NCBI RefSeq assembly: GCF_001854325.1
Contig: NZ_CP017755.1
Span: 62,001 to 126,000, forward strand
Direction: 5' to 3'
DNA: 64,000 nucleotides
Source of the DNA: Cupriavidus malaysiensis
GTDB taxonomy: Bacteria > Pseudomonadota > Gammaproteobacteria > Burkholderiales > Burkholderiaceae
Shown here: piece by piece, positions 8,815-18,241 of the stretch
Layout of the letters: every line of letters starts with the position of its first letter
Numbering within the stretch: position 1 is the first letter of the stretch
Notes under the pieces: generated by a model
Seen by the model: the letters and a program-made list of their open reading frames with translations, nothing else
The model's database searches: none
Told to the model about the DNA's origin: nothing
Position numbers and translations under genes: made by a program

Positions 8815-10005
8815 ATGAAGATCCTCCATGTCATATCGTCGATCGACCCCGCCTCCGGAGGCCCGCCGGAAGGGCTGCGGCAGTTGCGGCAATCGCTGAC
8901 GCTGCAGGGCGTGCAGTCCGACATCTGCTGCTGCGACCCGCCCGATGCCGGTTACCTGGCGGCGGGCAGGCCGGGCCTGGTCGCACTCGGGCCATCGCAA
9001 CTGCGCTATGCCTTCAATCGGCGCCTGTTCGGCTGGCTGGCGCGCTACAGCGCCGGCTACGACGCCGTCATCGTCAACGGCATCTGGCAATTCCACGGAC
9101 TGGCGGTCTGGCTCGCGCTGCGCGGCGGGAACGTACCGTACTTCGTCTTCACGCACGGCATGCTCGATCCCTGGTTCAGGCAGCGCTATCCGCTCAAGCA
9201 TGCCAAGAAGCTGCTGTACTGGACGCTGTGCGAGCGGCACATCCTGCGCGATGCCCGCGCCGTGCTGTTCACCGCCGAGGAAGAGCGGGTGCGCGCGCGC
9301 CAGTCCTTCCCCTTCTATCAATGCCGGGAACTGGTGACCTCGTACGGGACCGCGCTGCCGCCGCAGGACGGCGAGCGCCTGCGCGCGGGCTTCCTCGCCG
9401 GACATCCCGGGCTGCGCGGGCGCCGGCTGCTGCTCTTCCTCGGCAGGATCCATGAGAAGAAGGGGGGCGACCTGCTGGTGCAGGCCTTCGCTGCCGTGGC
9501 GGGCAGCGACCCCGCGCTGCACCTGGTCATGGCCGGCCCCTGCGATGCCGAGATGCGCGCACGGCTCGAACGGATCGCCGGGCTGTGCGGGGTCGGCGCA
9601 AGGATCACCTGGACCGGCATGCTGGAGGGCGATGCCAAGTGGGGAGCCTTCTACGCGGCCGATGCGTTCTGCCTGCCGTCGCACCAGGAGAATTTCGGCG
9701 TCGCGGTGGCCGAGGCGCTCGGTTGCGGCCTGCCGGTGCTGATCTCGGACAAGGTGAATATCTGGCGCGAGACAGAACGGAGCGGAGCCGGCCTGGTTGC
9801 ACCGGACTCGCTGGCCGGGACCATCGACGTCCTGCAGCGCTGGCTGGGCCTGGACGCGGCACGGCGGCGCGCGATGGGCGCCAACGCGCGCCGCGCCTTC
9901 GACGAGTCCTTTCACAGTGCCCGGGCCGCGGCCCGGCTGCGCGAACTGATCGAAGCGGAAACAGTGGCCGCGCGGGAAGAGCGGCTCATGCAGTACAGCC
10001 GGTAG
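8815..10005 (+). CDS. Family 4 glycosyltransferase
   Basis: The 396-residue protein has a GT-B fold. The N-terminal domain begins MKILHVISSIDPASGGPPEG, with the Gly-rich loop that binds acceptor. The C-terminal GT4 domain begins near RRLLLFLGRIHEKKGGDLLVQAFA and contains the nucleotide-sugar site ADAFCLPSHQENFGVAVAEALGCGLPVL, with the E-x7-E motif. It likely adds one sugar of the EPS repeat unit; the sugar is not predictable. The start at 8815 leads straight into the first strand; only a weak GA-rich site precedes it. It stands alone on the plus strand, divergent from wza. Confidence 0.87.
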   Translation: MKILHVISSIDPASGGPPEGLRQLRQSLTLQGVQSDICCCDPPDAGYLAAGRPGLVALGPSQLRYAFNRRLFGWLARYSAGYDAVIVNGIWQFHGLAVWLALRGGNVPYFVFTHGMLDPWFRQRYPLKHAKKLLYWTLCERHILRDARAVLFTAEEERVRARQSFPFYQCRELVTSYGTALPPQDGERLRAGFLAGHPGLRGRRLLLFLGRIHEKKGGDLLVQAFAAVAGSDPALHLVMAGPCDAEMRARLERIAGLCGVGARITWTGMLEGDAKWGAFYAADAFCLPSHQENFGVAVAEALGCGLPVLISDKVNIWRETERSGAGLVAPDSLAGTIDVLQRWLGLDAARRRAMGANARRAFDESFHSARAAARLRELIEAETVAAREERLMQYSR

Positions 10006-10110
10006 TGGCAAGCCGGCAATGGCGGGGGGCAAAGGGAGCGTCTACGCCGCATGACGGTCCGCCGGTGGCCGCCGAGCCACGTCCCGGGCCCGACCGGTCT
10101 GTCGGCTTGG

Positions 10111-10665
10111 TCAGGCCTGCCGCCGCCGTTGCCCGATCGGCCTGGCCGGAACGCCCCCATATACCGTCCAGGCGTAGGGCAGCGACTTCGTCACCACCGC
10201 GCGGGGCGCGACCACGGCGCCTTCGGGTACCGTCACGCCGGGAGACAGGAAGGCCTCCGCGCAGATCCATGCGTGCCGCTGGACCACGATCGGCGCGGCG
10301 ATCAGCTGGAACGTCGGATTGTTGTAGTCGTGCGAGCCGGTGCAGAGATGGGCGCCCTGGGACACGATGCCGAATTCGTGGATGGTGATGGGGCTGATGT
10401 TGTACAGGGTGGCGCCGTCGGCGACCGCGGCATGATCGCCCATGCGCAGGTTCCACGGAGCCCACACCTTGGCCGAGGGATAGACGTGCACCTGGCGCCC
10501 GAGCTGCGCGCCGAACAGCCGCAGCAGGCCGGCACGCCAGCGGTGCAGCGGGCGCGGGCTGGGACGGAACAGCAGCAGCCAGGCACAGTTCCAGAGCTGG
10601 CGCACGGCGCGGTTGCCGAGGGGGAATGACGGACCGGCGACCCGGTCCCGGCGTTCGATGATCAT
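10111..10665 (-). CDS. wcaF: WcaF-like hexapeptide-repeat acetyltransferase
   Basis: The 184-residue protein carries left-handed beta-helix hexapeptide repeats (VHVYPSAKVWAPWNLRMGDHAAVADGATLYNI) and the catalytic His region GAHLCTGSHDYNNP, typical of colanic-acid acetyltransferase WcaF/WcaB. It would O-acetylate a sugar of the EPS repeat, using acetyl-CoA at the cytoplasmic face. The ATG at 10665 begins MIIERRDR and gives the family's usual length; the frame is open further upstream but without family-like sequence. It is transcribed after the WcaI-like glycosyltransferase, 139 bases downstream. Confidence 0.82.
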   Translation of the reverse strand: MIIERRDRVAGPSFPLGNRAVRQLWNCAWLLLFRPSPRPLHRWRAGLLRLFGAQLGRQVHVYPSAKVWAPWNLRMGDHAAVADGATLYNISPITIHEFGIVSQGAHLCTGSHDYNNPTFQLIAAPIVVQRHAWICAEAFLSPGVTVPEGAVVAPRAVVTKSLPYAWTVYGGVPARPIGQRRRQA

Positions 10666-10804
10666 ATGACGGCCCCGCTGTAGTCTCGAGGATGATGCCG
10701 GGCGTGCTGCCCCTTGCCTTGCCATCCTGCGCCGGCGCGCCGCGCGGCTCGGTGTGGAGGCCCACATTGGGCCCGGTGCCGGCGCCGGCCTGCTTCTCGC
10801 CGGC

Positions 10805-12073
10805 CTACTTCTCGCCCAGCCCCTCGAGCGTGGTGCCGCGCGTGCCGGCGCCGCCGCCCTCGGTCAGCCGGCGGAGTTCGCTTTCCAGCCGCGCCAGCAC
10901 GGCGTGCCGGTCGAGATGGGAGGCGGCCCACGCTTTGCCGGCGGCGCCGAACAAGCCGCGCCGGGCCGGCCGCTCGGCCAGGGCCTGGAGTGCCCTGACC
11001 ATGGCCTGTGCGTCGCCGGGAGGCGTGACGATGCCGAATTGCGAGACCAGGCTGGCCAGTTCGGTGCCGGCCTCCGCCGTGGCGATCACGGGCCGTCCGC
11101 TCGCCAGCATGCCGGCCAGCTTCGAGGGCAGGACCAGGTCCGCGGCGTCGGCGCGCTGCGGCAGCAGGTGGATATCGGCGGCACCGAGCAGTGCCGGGAA
11201 CTGCTCGGCGGGCTGCAGCGCCAGGAAATGCACCTGGGGCAGGTCCTGGCAGCGCTGCTCGAGCAGCGCCCTGCCCGGCCCCGCGCCGCAGAAGATGAAG
11301 TGGATCCCGGTCTCGCCGGCGAGCAGGCGCGCGGCCTCCGCGAGGATCTCCAGGCCCTGCTTGTTGCCCATATTGCCCGAGTAGAGCGCGGCCACGGCAT
11401 GCGCGGGGATGCCGAGCGCGCTGCGCAGGGCGACGCTGCTGGCCGAAGGGGCGATGGCAAGATCGGCCCAGTTGGGCAGGTAGACCAGCCGTTCATCCGG
11501 CACGGCCTTGCGGCGGGCCAGTGACAGCATGGACGAGGAGATCGTCGAGATGCGGTCGAAGTGCATCAGCGCGTGGCGTTCCAGCGCGCTCGCCGCCAGT
11601 TCGAGCCAGGGATGCTTGAGCAGTCCCAGGGCGAAGGCGGCCTCGACCTCGTAGTCCTGGATATGGAGCCAGGCCTTGCAATGGCGCAGGCGCGCGAAGG
11701 CGAGCGCGGCCGGGCTGCAGGCGAGCGGCGGCTCTACCAGGAAGATCACCTCGGGACGCCAGCGCCACTGCGCCGCGAGCAGGGGCAGGCTGCACAGCGC
11801 GAAGCTGGCCAGGTGGAGGAGCCGCTTGATGCTGGATGGCGTGTGCGGTACCCAGAGCGGTGCGCGGAACACCGTCACGCCAGCCCGCTGCTCGCGCTGG
11901 TAGCGCCAGCCGCAGTGGTCGTCTGCCACGCGCCATGCGGGATAGTAGGGGTGCGAGGTGATGACCCTGACATCGTGTCCGTGCATGGCCAGCCACTCGG
12001 CCTGCTCGGCGGCGTACTTGCCGATGCCGGTCAGTTCCGGGGCGTAGTTCAGGCAGTAGATGAGCAGTTTCAT
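10805..12073 (-). CDS. wcaI: WcaI-family glycosyltransferase
   Basis: This 422-residue GT4 protein starts MKLLIYCLNYAPELTGIGKYAAEQAEWLAMHGHDV, the hallmark N-terminus of the colanic acid WcaI family. It continues with VITSHPYYPAWRV and the GT-B C-domain (AALYSGNMGNKQGLEILAEAA, then LPSKLAGMLASGRPVIATAEAGTELA). In colanic acid synthesis WcaI is thought to add fucose or a related sugar to the lipid-linked chain. That fits the gmd and fcl genes further right, which would supply GDP-fucose. The start at 12073 is set by homology; the ribosome site is weak. A CGTTGGCTAACG palindrome lies 108 bases upstream. Confidence 0.88.
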   Translation of the reverse strand: MKLLIYCLNYAPELTGIGKYAAEQAEWLAMHGHDVRVITSHPYYPAWRVADDHCGWRYQREQRAGVTVFRAPLWVPHTPSSIKRLLHLASFALCSLPLLAAQWRWRPEVIFLVEPPLACSPAALAFARLRHCKAWLHIQDYEVEAAFALGLLKHPWLELAASALERHALMHFDRISTISSSMLSLARRKAVPDERLVYLPNWADLAIAPSASSVALRSALGIPAHAVAALYSGNMGNKQGLEILAEAARLLAGETGIHFIFCGAGPGRALLEQRCQDLPQVHFLALQPAEQFPALLGAADIHLLPQRADAADLVLPSKLAGMLASGRPVIATAEAGTELASLVSQFGIVTPPGDAQAMVRALQALAERPARRGLFGAAGKAWAASHLDRHAVLARLESELRRLTEGGGAGTRGTTLEGLGEK

Positions 12074-12180
12074 GACGGCGATGGACGTGGGGTTGGCTGA
12101 CGGCCGGGCCGTGTCGTCGATGAGGCGCGCGGTGGCAAGGCGCGGCTCATGCCACCTTACGGCCGCGCGCCGCCCGCCAC

Positions 12181-12192
12181 CGTTGGCTAACG
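12181..12192 (-). promoter_or_regulatory. CGTTGGCTAACG palindrome upstream of wcaI
   Basis: A 12-base inverted repeat, CGTT-GGCT-AACG, lies 108 bases before the wcaI start and 165 bases before the divergent wzx gene. Its GTTGGCTA core is shared with the palindrome 97 bases upstream of gmd at 19533-19550. The pair suggests a common EPS operator, possibly for the LuxR-type protein at 19679-20554, but this is inference. Confidence 0.4.
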
Positions 12193-12356
12193 CACGCACG
12201 CAGACTGGCGTGGCGCCGCGCCCGCGCCGGAACCGGCGCCGCGCCGATGTGCGCTAGCGAACCGAGGGGCCCGGGCGGCAGCCGCAAAGTGGCGTGGTCC
12301 GTGCCGTGCTGCCGGCAAGCGCGCGGCGGCCACGGCCGGGGGATCACGGGGGAGCC

Positions 12357-13658
12357 ATGAATCGAATCGCCCGCAGCATCGGCGCCAACGTCTTCGCCCA
12401 GGCGTCGACGGTGGCGACCCAGTTGCTGACTGTTCCCCTGCTGCTGATGGCGTGGGGGCCGGAACGCTTCGGCGCCTGGATCATGATGGCGACCATCGCC
12501 GCCTATCTGTCGCTGGCCGACCTGGGCTTCACCGGCGTGGCACTGAACCGCATGATCATGTGCATTGCCGCGGACAATGCCAGGTCGGCGGCCGTCAGTT
12601 TCCAGTCGGCCCTGCTGCTGCTCGTCGTCGTCGGCACCGTGTTGACCGCCGCCGCCGTGCCGATCGGGCTGCTGCTCGGTGCGCCGGTGGCGGGCTGGTT
12701 CGGGCTGGCGCGTGCCGAAGTCGCGCCCGCCCTGGTGATGATCGCGCTGCAGTCGAGCCTGCAGATGCTGGCGGTGCTGCTGTGCGGCGTGTTCCAGAGC
12801 GAGCGGCGCTATGCCGAGTCCACCCTGTGGATGAATGTGGCCCGCCTGCTGGAGTTCGCCCTGGTGGTGATCGGGGCGCTCGTGTTCAAGGCGGGTTTCG
12901 CCGTGCTGCTCGGCGTGATCGCCGCGGTCCGCGTGCTGCTCGTGCTGGTGCTCTACCTGCGCTCGCGCACGTTCGCCGCCTGGTCCGTGGCGGGGTTCGC
13001 GCTGGCGTCGTGGCGGGAGCTGCGCGAGATGCTGGTGCCGGCGATCGCCTTGCTGGCGTTCTCGCTGGGCGGCGCGCTGAACCTGCAGGGCATCGTGCTG
13101 CTGACCGGCACGCTGTTCGGCCCGGTCGCGGTGGCGCACTTCAGCGCCATGCGCACGCTGGCGCGCGTGCCCTACCAGCTCTCCCAACTGGTCAATCTCG
13201 CCCTGGCACCGGAGATCGGCCGCCTCTACGGCGAGGGCAAGGCGCACGCGCTGCGTTCGCTGTACCGGCGCGCCACCGCGGGCTGCTTCCTGCTCGCGGC
13301 GACCTCGAGCCTGGCCCTGTATCTCGCCGCGGACGTGATCTGCCGCTACTGGACGCATGGCAAGCTGCAACCGGTGGAGCCGGACTTCGGCCTGCTGCTG
13401 GCCGCTGCCGTGGTCAACTCGCTCTGGTACACGGGTTCGTTGATGTTCACCTCGACCAATAATCACGTGCGCTACGCGGTGGTCTACCTGGCGGCCAATG
13501 CCAGCGGGCTCGCCATCGCGCTGATGGCGGGACCGCTGCTGGGAACTGCCGGCGCCGCGCTCGGCGTGCTGGGAACCGAGGTGCTGCTGCTGGTGGCCCT
13601 GCTGCCGCGCCTGCGGGGATTCTCGCGCGAAGGCATGGCGGCGCCGCGCTCCGCCTAG
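12357..13658 (+). CDS. wzx: Oligosaccharide flippase (Wzx, MATE/PST family)
   Basis: The 433-residue protein is almost entirely hydrophobic, with about 12 predicted membrane helices, and has the RfbX/Wzx start (SIGANVFAQASTVATQLLTVPLLLMAWGPERFGAWIMM). It would flip undecaprenyl-linked repeat units to the periplasm for Wzy polymerisation and Wza/Wzc export, all encoded nearby. The ATG at 12357 follows GGGGGAG closely; the open frame runs 21 codons further upstream without a better start. It is divergent from wcaI and convergent with the GT4 gene at 13737. Confidence 0.88.
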   Translation: MNRIARSIGANVFAQASTVATQLLTVPLLLMAWGPERFGAWIMMATIAAYLSLADLGFTGVALNRMIMCIAADNARSAAVSFQSALLLLVVVGTVLTAAAVPIGLLLGAPVAGWFGLARAEVAPALVMIALQSSLQMLAVLLCGVFQSERRYAESTLWMNVARLLEFALVVIGALVFKAGFAVLLGVIAAVRVLLVLVLYLRSRTFAAWSVAGFALASWRELREMLVPAIALLAFSLGGALNLQGIVLLTGTLFGPVAVAHFSAMRTLARVPYQLSQLVNLALAPEIGRLYGEGKAHALRSLYRRATAGCFLLAATSSLALYLAADVICRYWTHGKLQPVEPDFGLLLAAAVVNSLWYTGSLMFTSTNNHVRYAVVYLAANASGLAIALMAGPLLGTAGAALGVLGTEVLLLVALLPRLRGFSREGMAAPRSA

Positions 13659-13723
13659 CGCGGGCGCGGCAGGACGCACGGGATACGCGAGGCGCGCAGG
13701 GGCACGAGGCGGGCGCGCCGCCG

Positions 13724-13749
13724 GCCGGCATCCCTGTCAGGATGCCGGC
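13724..13749. terminator. Perfect hairpin between convergent wzx and GT4 genes
   Basis: GCCGGCATCC pairs exactly with GGATGCCGGC across a 6-base loop. The stem covers the last codons of the minus-strand GT4 gene and sits 65 bases past wzx. No U-tract follows on either strand, so this is a probable bidirectional terminator of the T-less kind rather than a textbook one. Confidence 0.45.
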
Positions 13750-14864
13750 GCATCCTTCCAGGCGCCTTGCTCCGCTCCGGGCGGCGCGGCCGGACGGACG
13801 CCACGGCCCCGGGTGGGCGCAAGCGAGCGCATCAGGTTGTCGAACCACAGCGACGGGTGGAACTGCATCGCCAGGGACAGGCTGCCGCGCGACATCCGTA
13901 GCAGCGCCTCATCGTGCTGCGTGGCGACCGCCGTCATGGCGGCGAGCAGCTCGTCGACGCTGCCCTGCGGGAACTTGTAGCCGTTGAAGCCGTTCTTGAC
14001 GAGATGGACCGAGGCGCCGCAGCGGGTCGTGCAGACGATAGGCAAGGCCAGGGCGGCGCCTTCCTGGATCGCCACGCACCACGGATCCCGATCGCTCGGC
14101 ATGAGCAGGACCCGGTGGCGCGCCAGCGCCGCGGGCAGGTCCTCCGGCTGGACGAAGCCGTGCCGCACCACGCCCGGCAGGCGTTCGGCCTCGCCCAGGC
14201 TGCCCGCGCCGTAGACGTGCAGGTTCCAGGGCGCTTCCTGGTTCGCGCGATAGGCCTGATAGGCCGCCATCAGGGTAGCGAGCCCTTTCTCGGGGGACAG
14301 GCGGCCGACGAAGACGAAGCCTTCGCCGTCGAGCGGATCGCGCGCCGCGCCGGTCTCGTAGAAGCGCTTGTCGCAGGTGAACAAGCCGTCGATGATCTCG
14401 CCGTCGTCGAAGCCCAGCCTGCGCGCGAACTGGTACTGCCGCTCGCCGGGCACGAAGGCGCGGTCGAAGTAGGGCGCGATCAGGAAGCGGGACAGCAGGC
14501 AGCCGCCGATCTGCTTGAGGCGTGCTTCCCACGGGTTGTCCATGGCGAGCACGCGGACCGTGCGGCCCCGCATCGCCGTGCAGATCTTCAGGTAGGAGCG
14601 GAAGTTCCAGCCGGATACGATCATCACGTCCGGCGCGAAGCGCGACACCTCGTCGAGCAGACTGGCGTCGTCGATCTGTCCGCGCGTCCATTCCAGCAGC
14701 CGCACGCTTTCCCGCCGCCCGCGCGCCAGCGCCTGGTAGGGCGAGGCCGGATGCGGCGTGAAGCAGGACAGCAGGACGGCGGCACCGTGGTCACAGGCGG
14801 TGTTGATCGCAGCGTTCAGGTATCCGGAGCCTTGTGGCCAGAGGATGGCAAGACGGGTCGGCAT
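13737..14864 (-). CDS. Family 4 glycosyltransferase
   Basis: The 375-residue GT-B protein starts MPTRLAILWPQGSGYLNAAIN, and its C-terminal domain has FVFVGRLSPEKGLATLMAAYQAYR and LMPSDRDPWCVAIQEGAALALPIVCTTRCGASVHLV, the donor-binding region with the family's E residues. It would add a sugar of the EPS unit in the cytoplasm. The start is placed at 14864, seven bases after the stop of the GT2 gene; the frame stays open upstream, but only as a shadow of GT2. It is the last gene of the minus-strand wzy-GT2-GT4 group. Confidence 0.85.
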   Translation of the reverse strand: MPTRLAILWPQGSGYLNAAINTACDHGAAVLLSCFTPHPASPYQALARGRRESVRLLEWTRGQIDDASLLDEVSRFAPDVMIVSGWNFRSYLKICTAMRGRTVRVLAMDNPWEARLKQIGGCLLSRFLIAPYFDRAFVPGERQYQFARRLGFDDGEIIDGLFTCDKRFYETGAARDPLDGEGFVFVGRLSPEKGLATLMAAYQAYRANQEAPWNLHVYGAGSLGEAERLPGVVRHGFVQPEDLPAALARHRVLLMPSDRDPWCVAIQEGAALALPIVCTTRCGASVHLVKNGFNGYKFPQGSVDELLAAMTAVATQHDEALLRMSRGSLSLAMQFHPSLWFDNLMRSLAPTRGRGVRPAAPPGAEQGAWKDAPAS

Positions 14865-14871
14865 GTCGGGG

Positions 14872-15642
14872 TCATCTCCAACGGGACGGCAGTCGGGTGA
14901 GCAGGTGCTTTTCCAGCAGGAACACGCCGGCGGGGATGCAGTCGTACAGGCGGCGCTCCCTGTGCATCGCTTTGCGGAACAGGCGCTCGCCATCCTGGCG
15001 GTAGGACTCGACCAGTCGTCCGGTCCCCGAGATGGAGGCATCGTGGATGCGGAACAGGGCCAGCGGCCTGCGGGTGCTGCGGAAATGCGCGCCTTGCAGG
15101 GCCATGTCGAGGATCAGCTCGCCGTCCCAGCAGGTCCGGTTGTCCACGTTGAAGCCGTTCACCTGGCGGAAGCTGCCGGCGCGGAAGAACATGCCTTGCT
15201 GGAAGAAGTTGACGGCCCCGTAGGCCAGGCGCAGCAGCGAGAGCGGCGAGGCGCGGATTTCCCGCAGCGTGCGGTCGTCGCCGTCCACCTTCATGCCGCT
15301 GCCGCACAGCACGTCGACACGCGGATTCGCCTCGAACACAGACGCCACGTACGCGAGCGAACCGGGCAGCAGCGCGTCGTCCGCGTTGAGGAAGTGGAAG
15401 ATGTCGCCGGTGGCGCGCGCGAAGCCGCGGTTGAGCCCGTCGGCGGGACCGCGGTCCGGCTCGTAGATGCGTTCGACGCGGTCGCCGCAGGCATCGATCA
15501 GCGTCCTGCTGGCATCGCTGCTGCCCGGGTCGACGACGATGTACTGCAGGTCGGGATAGTCCTGCGACAGCACCGAGTCGAGACAACGCTTCAGGTAGTC
15601 TCCCTGGTTGTAGGAAATGGTCACCACGCTGATCTTGAGCAC
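14872..15642 (-). CDS. Family 2 glycosyltransferase
   Basis: The 256-residue GT-A protein opens KISVVTISYNQGDYLKRCLDSVLSQDYPDLQYIVVD, with the metal-binding region FLNADDALLPGSL near residue 85. A GTG start at 15642 is chosen: it precedes the first strand by one residue and has AGGA eight bases upstream; an ATG just before it is out of frame. It lies 4 bases after the polymerase stop and 7 bases before the GT4 start, so the three are an operon. The sugar donor is unknown. Confidence 0.87.
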   Translation of the reverse strand: MLKISVVTISYNQGDYLKRCLDSVLSQDYPDLQYIVVDPGSSDASRTLIDACGDRVERIYEPDRGPADGLNRGFARATGDIFHFLNADDALLPGSLAYVASVFEANPRVDVLCGSGMKVDGDDRTLREIRASPLSLLRLAYGAVNFFQQGMFFRAGSFRQVNGFNVDNRTCWDGELILDMALQGAHFRSTRRPLALFRIHDASISGTGRLVESYRQDGERLFRKAMHRERRLYDCIPAGVFLLEKHLLTRLPSRWR

Positions 15643-15646
15643 GTCG

Positions 15647-16963
15647 TCATTCCTGGGCGGGTCTACGGGAAAGAGCCGGCCGGCGCTTCGGCGTGCGTGG
15701 CTGCGCGGCCTGCCGGCCGCGCGGCCGGGGCCAGGTCCAGGCGAACAGCAGGCCGATGTAGAGCGCCGCCAGCCAGCGGTTGTCGGCACCGAAGGGGGAG
15801 AAGAAGGCATCCCAGAGCAGCTGCGGCATGCCGACGCAGAAGTAGACCGGCAAGCGCCGCAGGTGGAGCAGGAAGGTGCGCAGGCAGGAGCCCAGCAGCC
15901 CCGCCCAGAAGATCCCGCCGGTGATGCCGGCCCAGACCATCGCGCTCATGATGAACGAGTGCGTCGGGATCAAGGTGGAATCGAGCTCCGGGAACTTGTC
16001 GGTCAACGACATGCCGAGCTGGTGCGACAGCAGGTTCAGCTCATCCACGTAGCCGCCCGTGTCGAGCGCCCACGAGCCGTGGCCGAGCAGCGGCGCGTCG
16101 GCGAAGGCGCGCAGCGAGACCAGCAGCTCCGGCCTGCCGCCCAGCAGGATGCCGAGATCGCTGGTGGCCTGCACGGTGTACTTGTGCGCGGCATCCTGCG
16201 ACAGGAAGCCGAAATCGGCGGAGTGAGCGAAGAGGAAGGAAAAGACCTCGTTGAGCAGGTAGATCCCCATCGCGAGCGTGAGCGCGATGACGATCATGCC
16301 GCCGCTGGCGCGCGCCGCGCGCGCGAGGTAGGCGGCGGGTCGCGAATCGCGGTACAGGTAGGCCATGGCGCCGAACAGCGGCAGCGCGGCATTGCTGCGG
16401 AAGTCGAACACGATGGAGACGGCGCTGAACATCAGCAGGCAGACGAGCACCTTCATATTGCTGGCGCGCCTCAGCGACAGGTACGCCAGCAGCAGGCTCA
16501 GCACCGGTATCGCGTAGCCCCACTTCCACGGATTCTCGATCGCCACGTCGATCGGGTTGAAGGTGGTGTCGTAGAGCCGGTAGAGGGTGGTGCCGGCGAC
16601 GAAGAACCACAGTGACTTCTCGTGCCGGCTGTCGAAGCCGTTGCCGACCGCGTAGATGGTCGCGAAGAACACCAGGGGCGCCAGCACGCCCTTCATGGAG
16701 GTGGAGACATCGGTGCCGTTCTCGAGGTCGGAGAAGATCTGCGCGATCGACCACAGCAGCGTGAGCCCCAGGATGCCGGCGAACCTGCGCTCGACCTGCA
16801 GCGAGCAGAGCAGGTAGATCGTATAGACGGCCGCGATGAACTCACCCATGTAGATCTCGCCCAGCAGGTTGAGCTTGATCGAGGCGATGCCGCCGAGGAT
16901 CAGGTAGGCGATGGGGTGTTCCGAATCCGCGGAGCGCTTTCGGATGGAGGTCTGTTGCAGCAT
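15647..16963 (-). CDS. Wzy-like polysaccharide polymerase / O-antigen ligase family membrane protein
   Basis: The 438-residue protein is polytopic, with about ten hydrophobic helices and a longer hydrophilic stretch in the middle to late part (about 270-350). That is the large periplasmic loop expected of Wzy and WaaL proteins; sequence identity in this family is always low. The assignment rests on topology, on length and on its position among GT genes with a flippase close by. It would join flipped repeat units in the periplasm. The start at 16963 (MLQQTSIRKRS) is the first in-frame ATG giving a short cytosolic N-terminus; the much longer open frame upstream is Arg/Pro-rich and not family-like. 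Confidence 0.75.
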   Translation of the reverse strand: MLQQTSIRKRSADSEHPIAYLILGGIASIKLNLLGEIYMGEFIAAVYTIYLLCSLQVERRFAGILGLTLLWSIAQIFSDLENGTDVSTSMKGVLAPLVFFATIYAVGNGFDSRHEKSLWFFVAGTTLYRLYDTTFNPIDVAIENPWKWGYAIPVLSLLLAYLSLRRASNMKVLVCLLMFSAVSIVFDFRSNAALPLFGAMAYLYRDSRPAAYLARAARASGGMIVIALTLAMGIYLLNEVFSFLFAHSADFGFLSQDAAHKYTVQATSDLGILLGGRPELLVSLRAFADAPLLGHGSWALDTGGYVDELNLLSHQLGMSLTDKFPELDSTLIPTHSFIMSAMVWAGITGGIFWAGLLGSCLRTFLLHLRRLPVYFCVGMPQLLWDAFFSPFGADNRWLAALYIGLLFAWTWPRPRGRQAAQPRTPKRRPALSRRPAQE

Positions 16964-17200
16964 CGCGTCGTCCACTTGCCATCCGTCGCGCCTTCCGCCG
17001 GAACGCCGCCGCGCGGGCGGCGCCGCCGGTGCGCCGGGGTGGCTGGCCACTGGGTCCGGCCGCGCCCGGCGTGCGGCCGGTACGCGTCCGCCTGCCGCGC
17101 CTGGCGGCCGGGCTCCTGCGAGGCCGGGCTGTGGCGGGCGGCTCGCCCTGGTTCGATGGGAGCAGCATTCCACGAACCGGGTCGATCCATCTGTGCGTCC

Positions 17201-18241
17201 TCACACATTGGCGTGCGGGGCGGCCGCATGGCCGGCGGCGCCGCATGCCGCATCCGGCGCCGCCTCGGCCGGGCAGGAGGCCAGGGCAGCCGAGCGTACC
17301 GCCTCGGCATAGGTGCTGCGCAGGCCCGCTTCCAGTCCGATGCGCGCTTGCCAGCCGAGGCGGCGGATGGCGCCGCTGTCGAGCAGCTTGCGCGGCGTGC
17401 CGTCCGGCATCGATGCGTCGAAGTCGATCGCGGCGCGGCAGCCGACCACCGCGGCGATCATGCCGGCCAGGTCGCGGATGCTGATGTCGTCGCCGCTGCC
17501 GACGTTCAGGTGGGTTCCGTCCGGTCCGGTGCAGTCGCGATAGGCCGAGACCGGCGCGCGCATCGTGAGCAGGCAGGCACGTGCCAGGTCATCCACGTGC
17601 AGGAACTCGCGCCGGGGCTGCCCGCTTCCCCAGATCGCGACGCGTTCCGCGCCGTGTTGCCGCGCTTCGTGGAAGCGCCGCAGCAGCGCCGGGATCACGT
17701 GGCTGTGCGTCGGGTGGTAGTTGTCGCCGGGACCGTACAGGTTGGTCGGCATCAGGCAGCGGAAGTCGGTGCCGTACTGCCGGTTGTAGCTGTCGCACAG
17801 CATCACCCCGGCGATCTTCGCCAGCGCGTAGGGCGCGTTGGTGGGCTCCAGCGCGCCGGTCATCAGTGCGCCTTCGGCGATTGGCTGGCTGGCGAACTTC
17901 GGGTAGATGCAGCTCGAGCCCAGGAACAGCAGCCGCGCGACGCCCGCGGCGCGGGCCTGGTGGATGACGTTGGCGGCGATCATCAGGTTCTGGTAAAGGA
18001 ACTCCGCCGGGAAGCTCTGGTTGGCATGGATGCCACCGACGCGGGCGGCTGCCACGTAGACCTGATCGACGCGTTCGCGCGCGAAGAAGTCGCGCACGGC
18101 CTGCTGGTCGCAGAGGTCGAGGCCGGCATGCGGGCGGGTGACGCACTCCACATCGCCCTCGGCCTGCAGGGCGCGCACGATGGCCGATCCGACCATGCCC
18201 CGGTGGCCGGCGACGAAGACGCGCAGCGAGCGGCTACTCAT
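17201..18241 (-). CDS. fcl: GDP-L-fucose synthase
   Basis: The enzyme makes GDP-L-fucose from GDP-4-keto-6-deoxymannose by 3,5-epimerisation and NADPH reduction. The 346-residue SDR has the nucleotide motif [12 protein letters not shown] near residues 9-20, the family stretch [22 protein letters not shown], the SSCIYPK Ser region and the YALAK Tyr-x3-Lys pair. It is about 25 residues longer than the Escherichia coli protein because of an Ala-rich C-terminal tail. The start overlaps the end of gmd by 8 bases, so the two are translationally coupled. Confidence 0.94.
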   Translation of the reverse strand: MSSRSLRVFVAGHRGMVGSAIVRALQAEGDVECVTRPHAGLDLCDQQAVRDFFARERVDQVYVAAARVGGIHANQSFPAEFLYQNLMIAANVIHQARAAGVARLLFLGSSCIYPKFASQPIAEGALMTGALEPTNAPYALAKIAGVMLCDSYNRQYGTDFRCLMPTNLYGPGDNYHPTHSHVIPALLRRFHEARQHGAERVAIWGSGQPRREFLHVDDLARACLLTMRAPVSAYRDCTGPDGTHLNVGSGDDISIRDLAGMIAAVVGCRAAIDFDASMPDGTPRKLLDSGAIRRLGWQARIGLEAGLRSTYAEAVRSAALASCPAEAAPDAACGAAGHAAAPHANV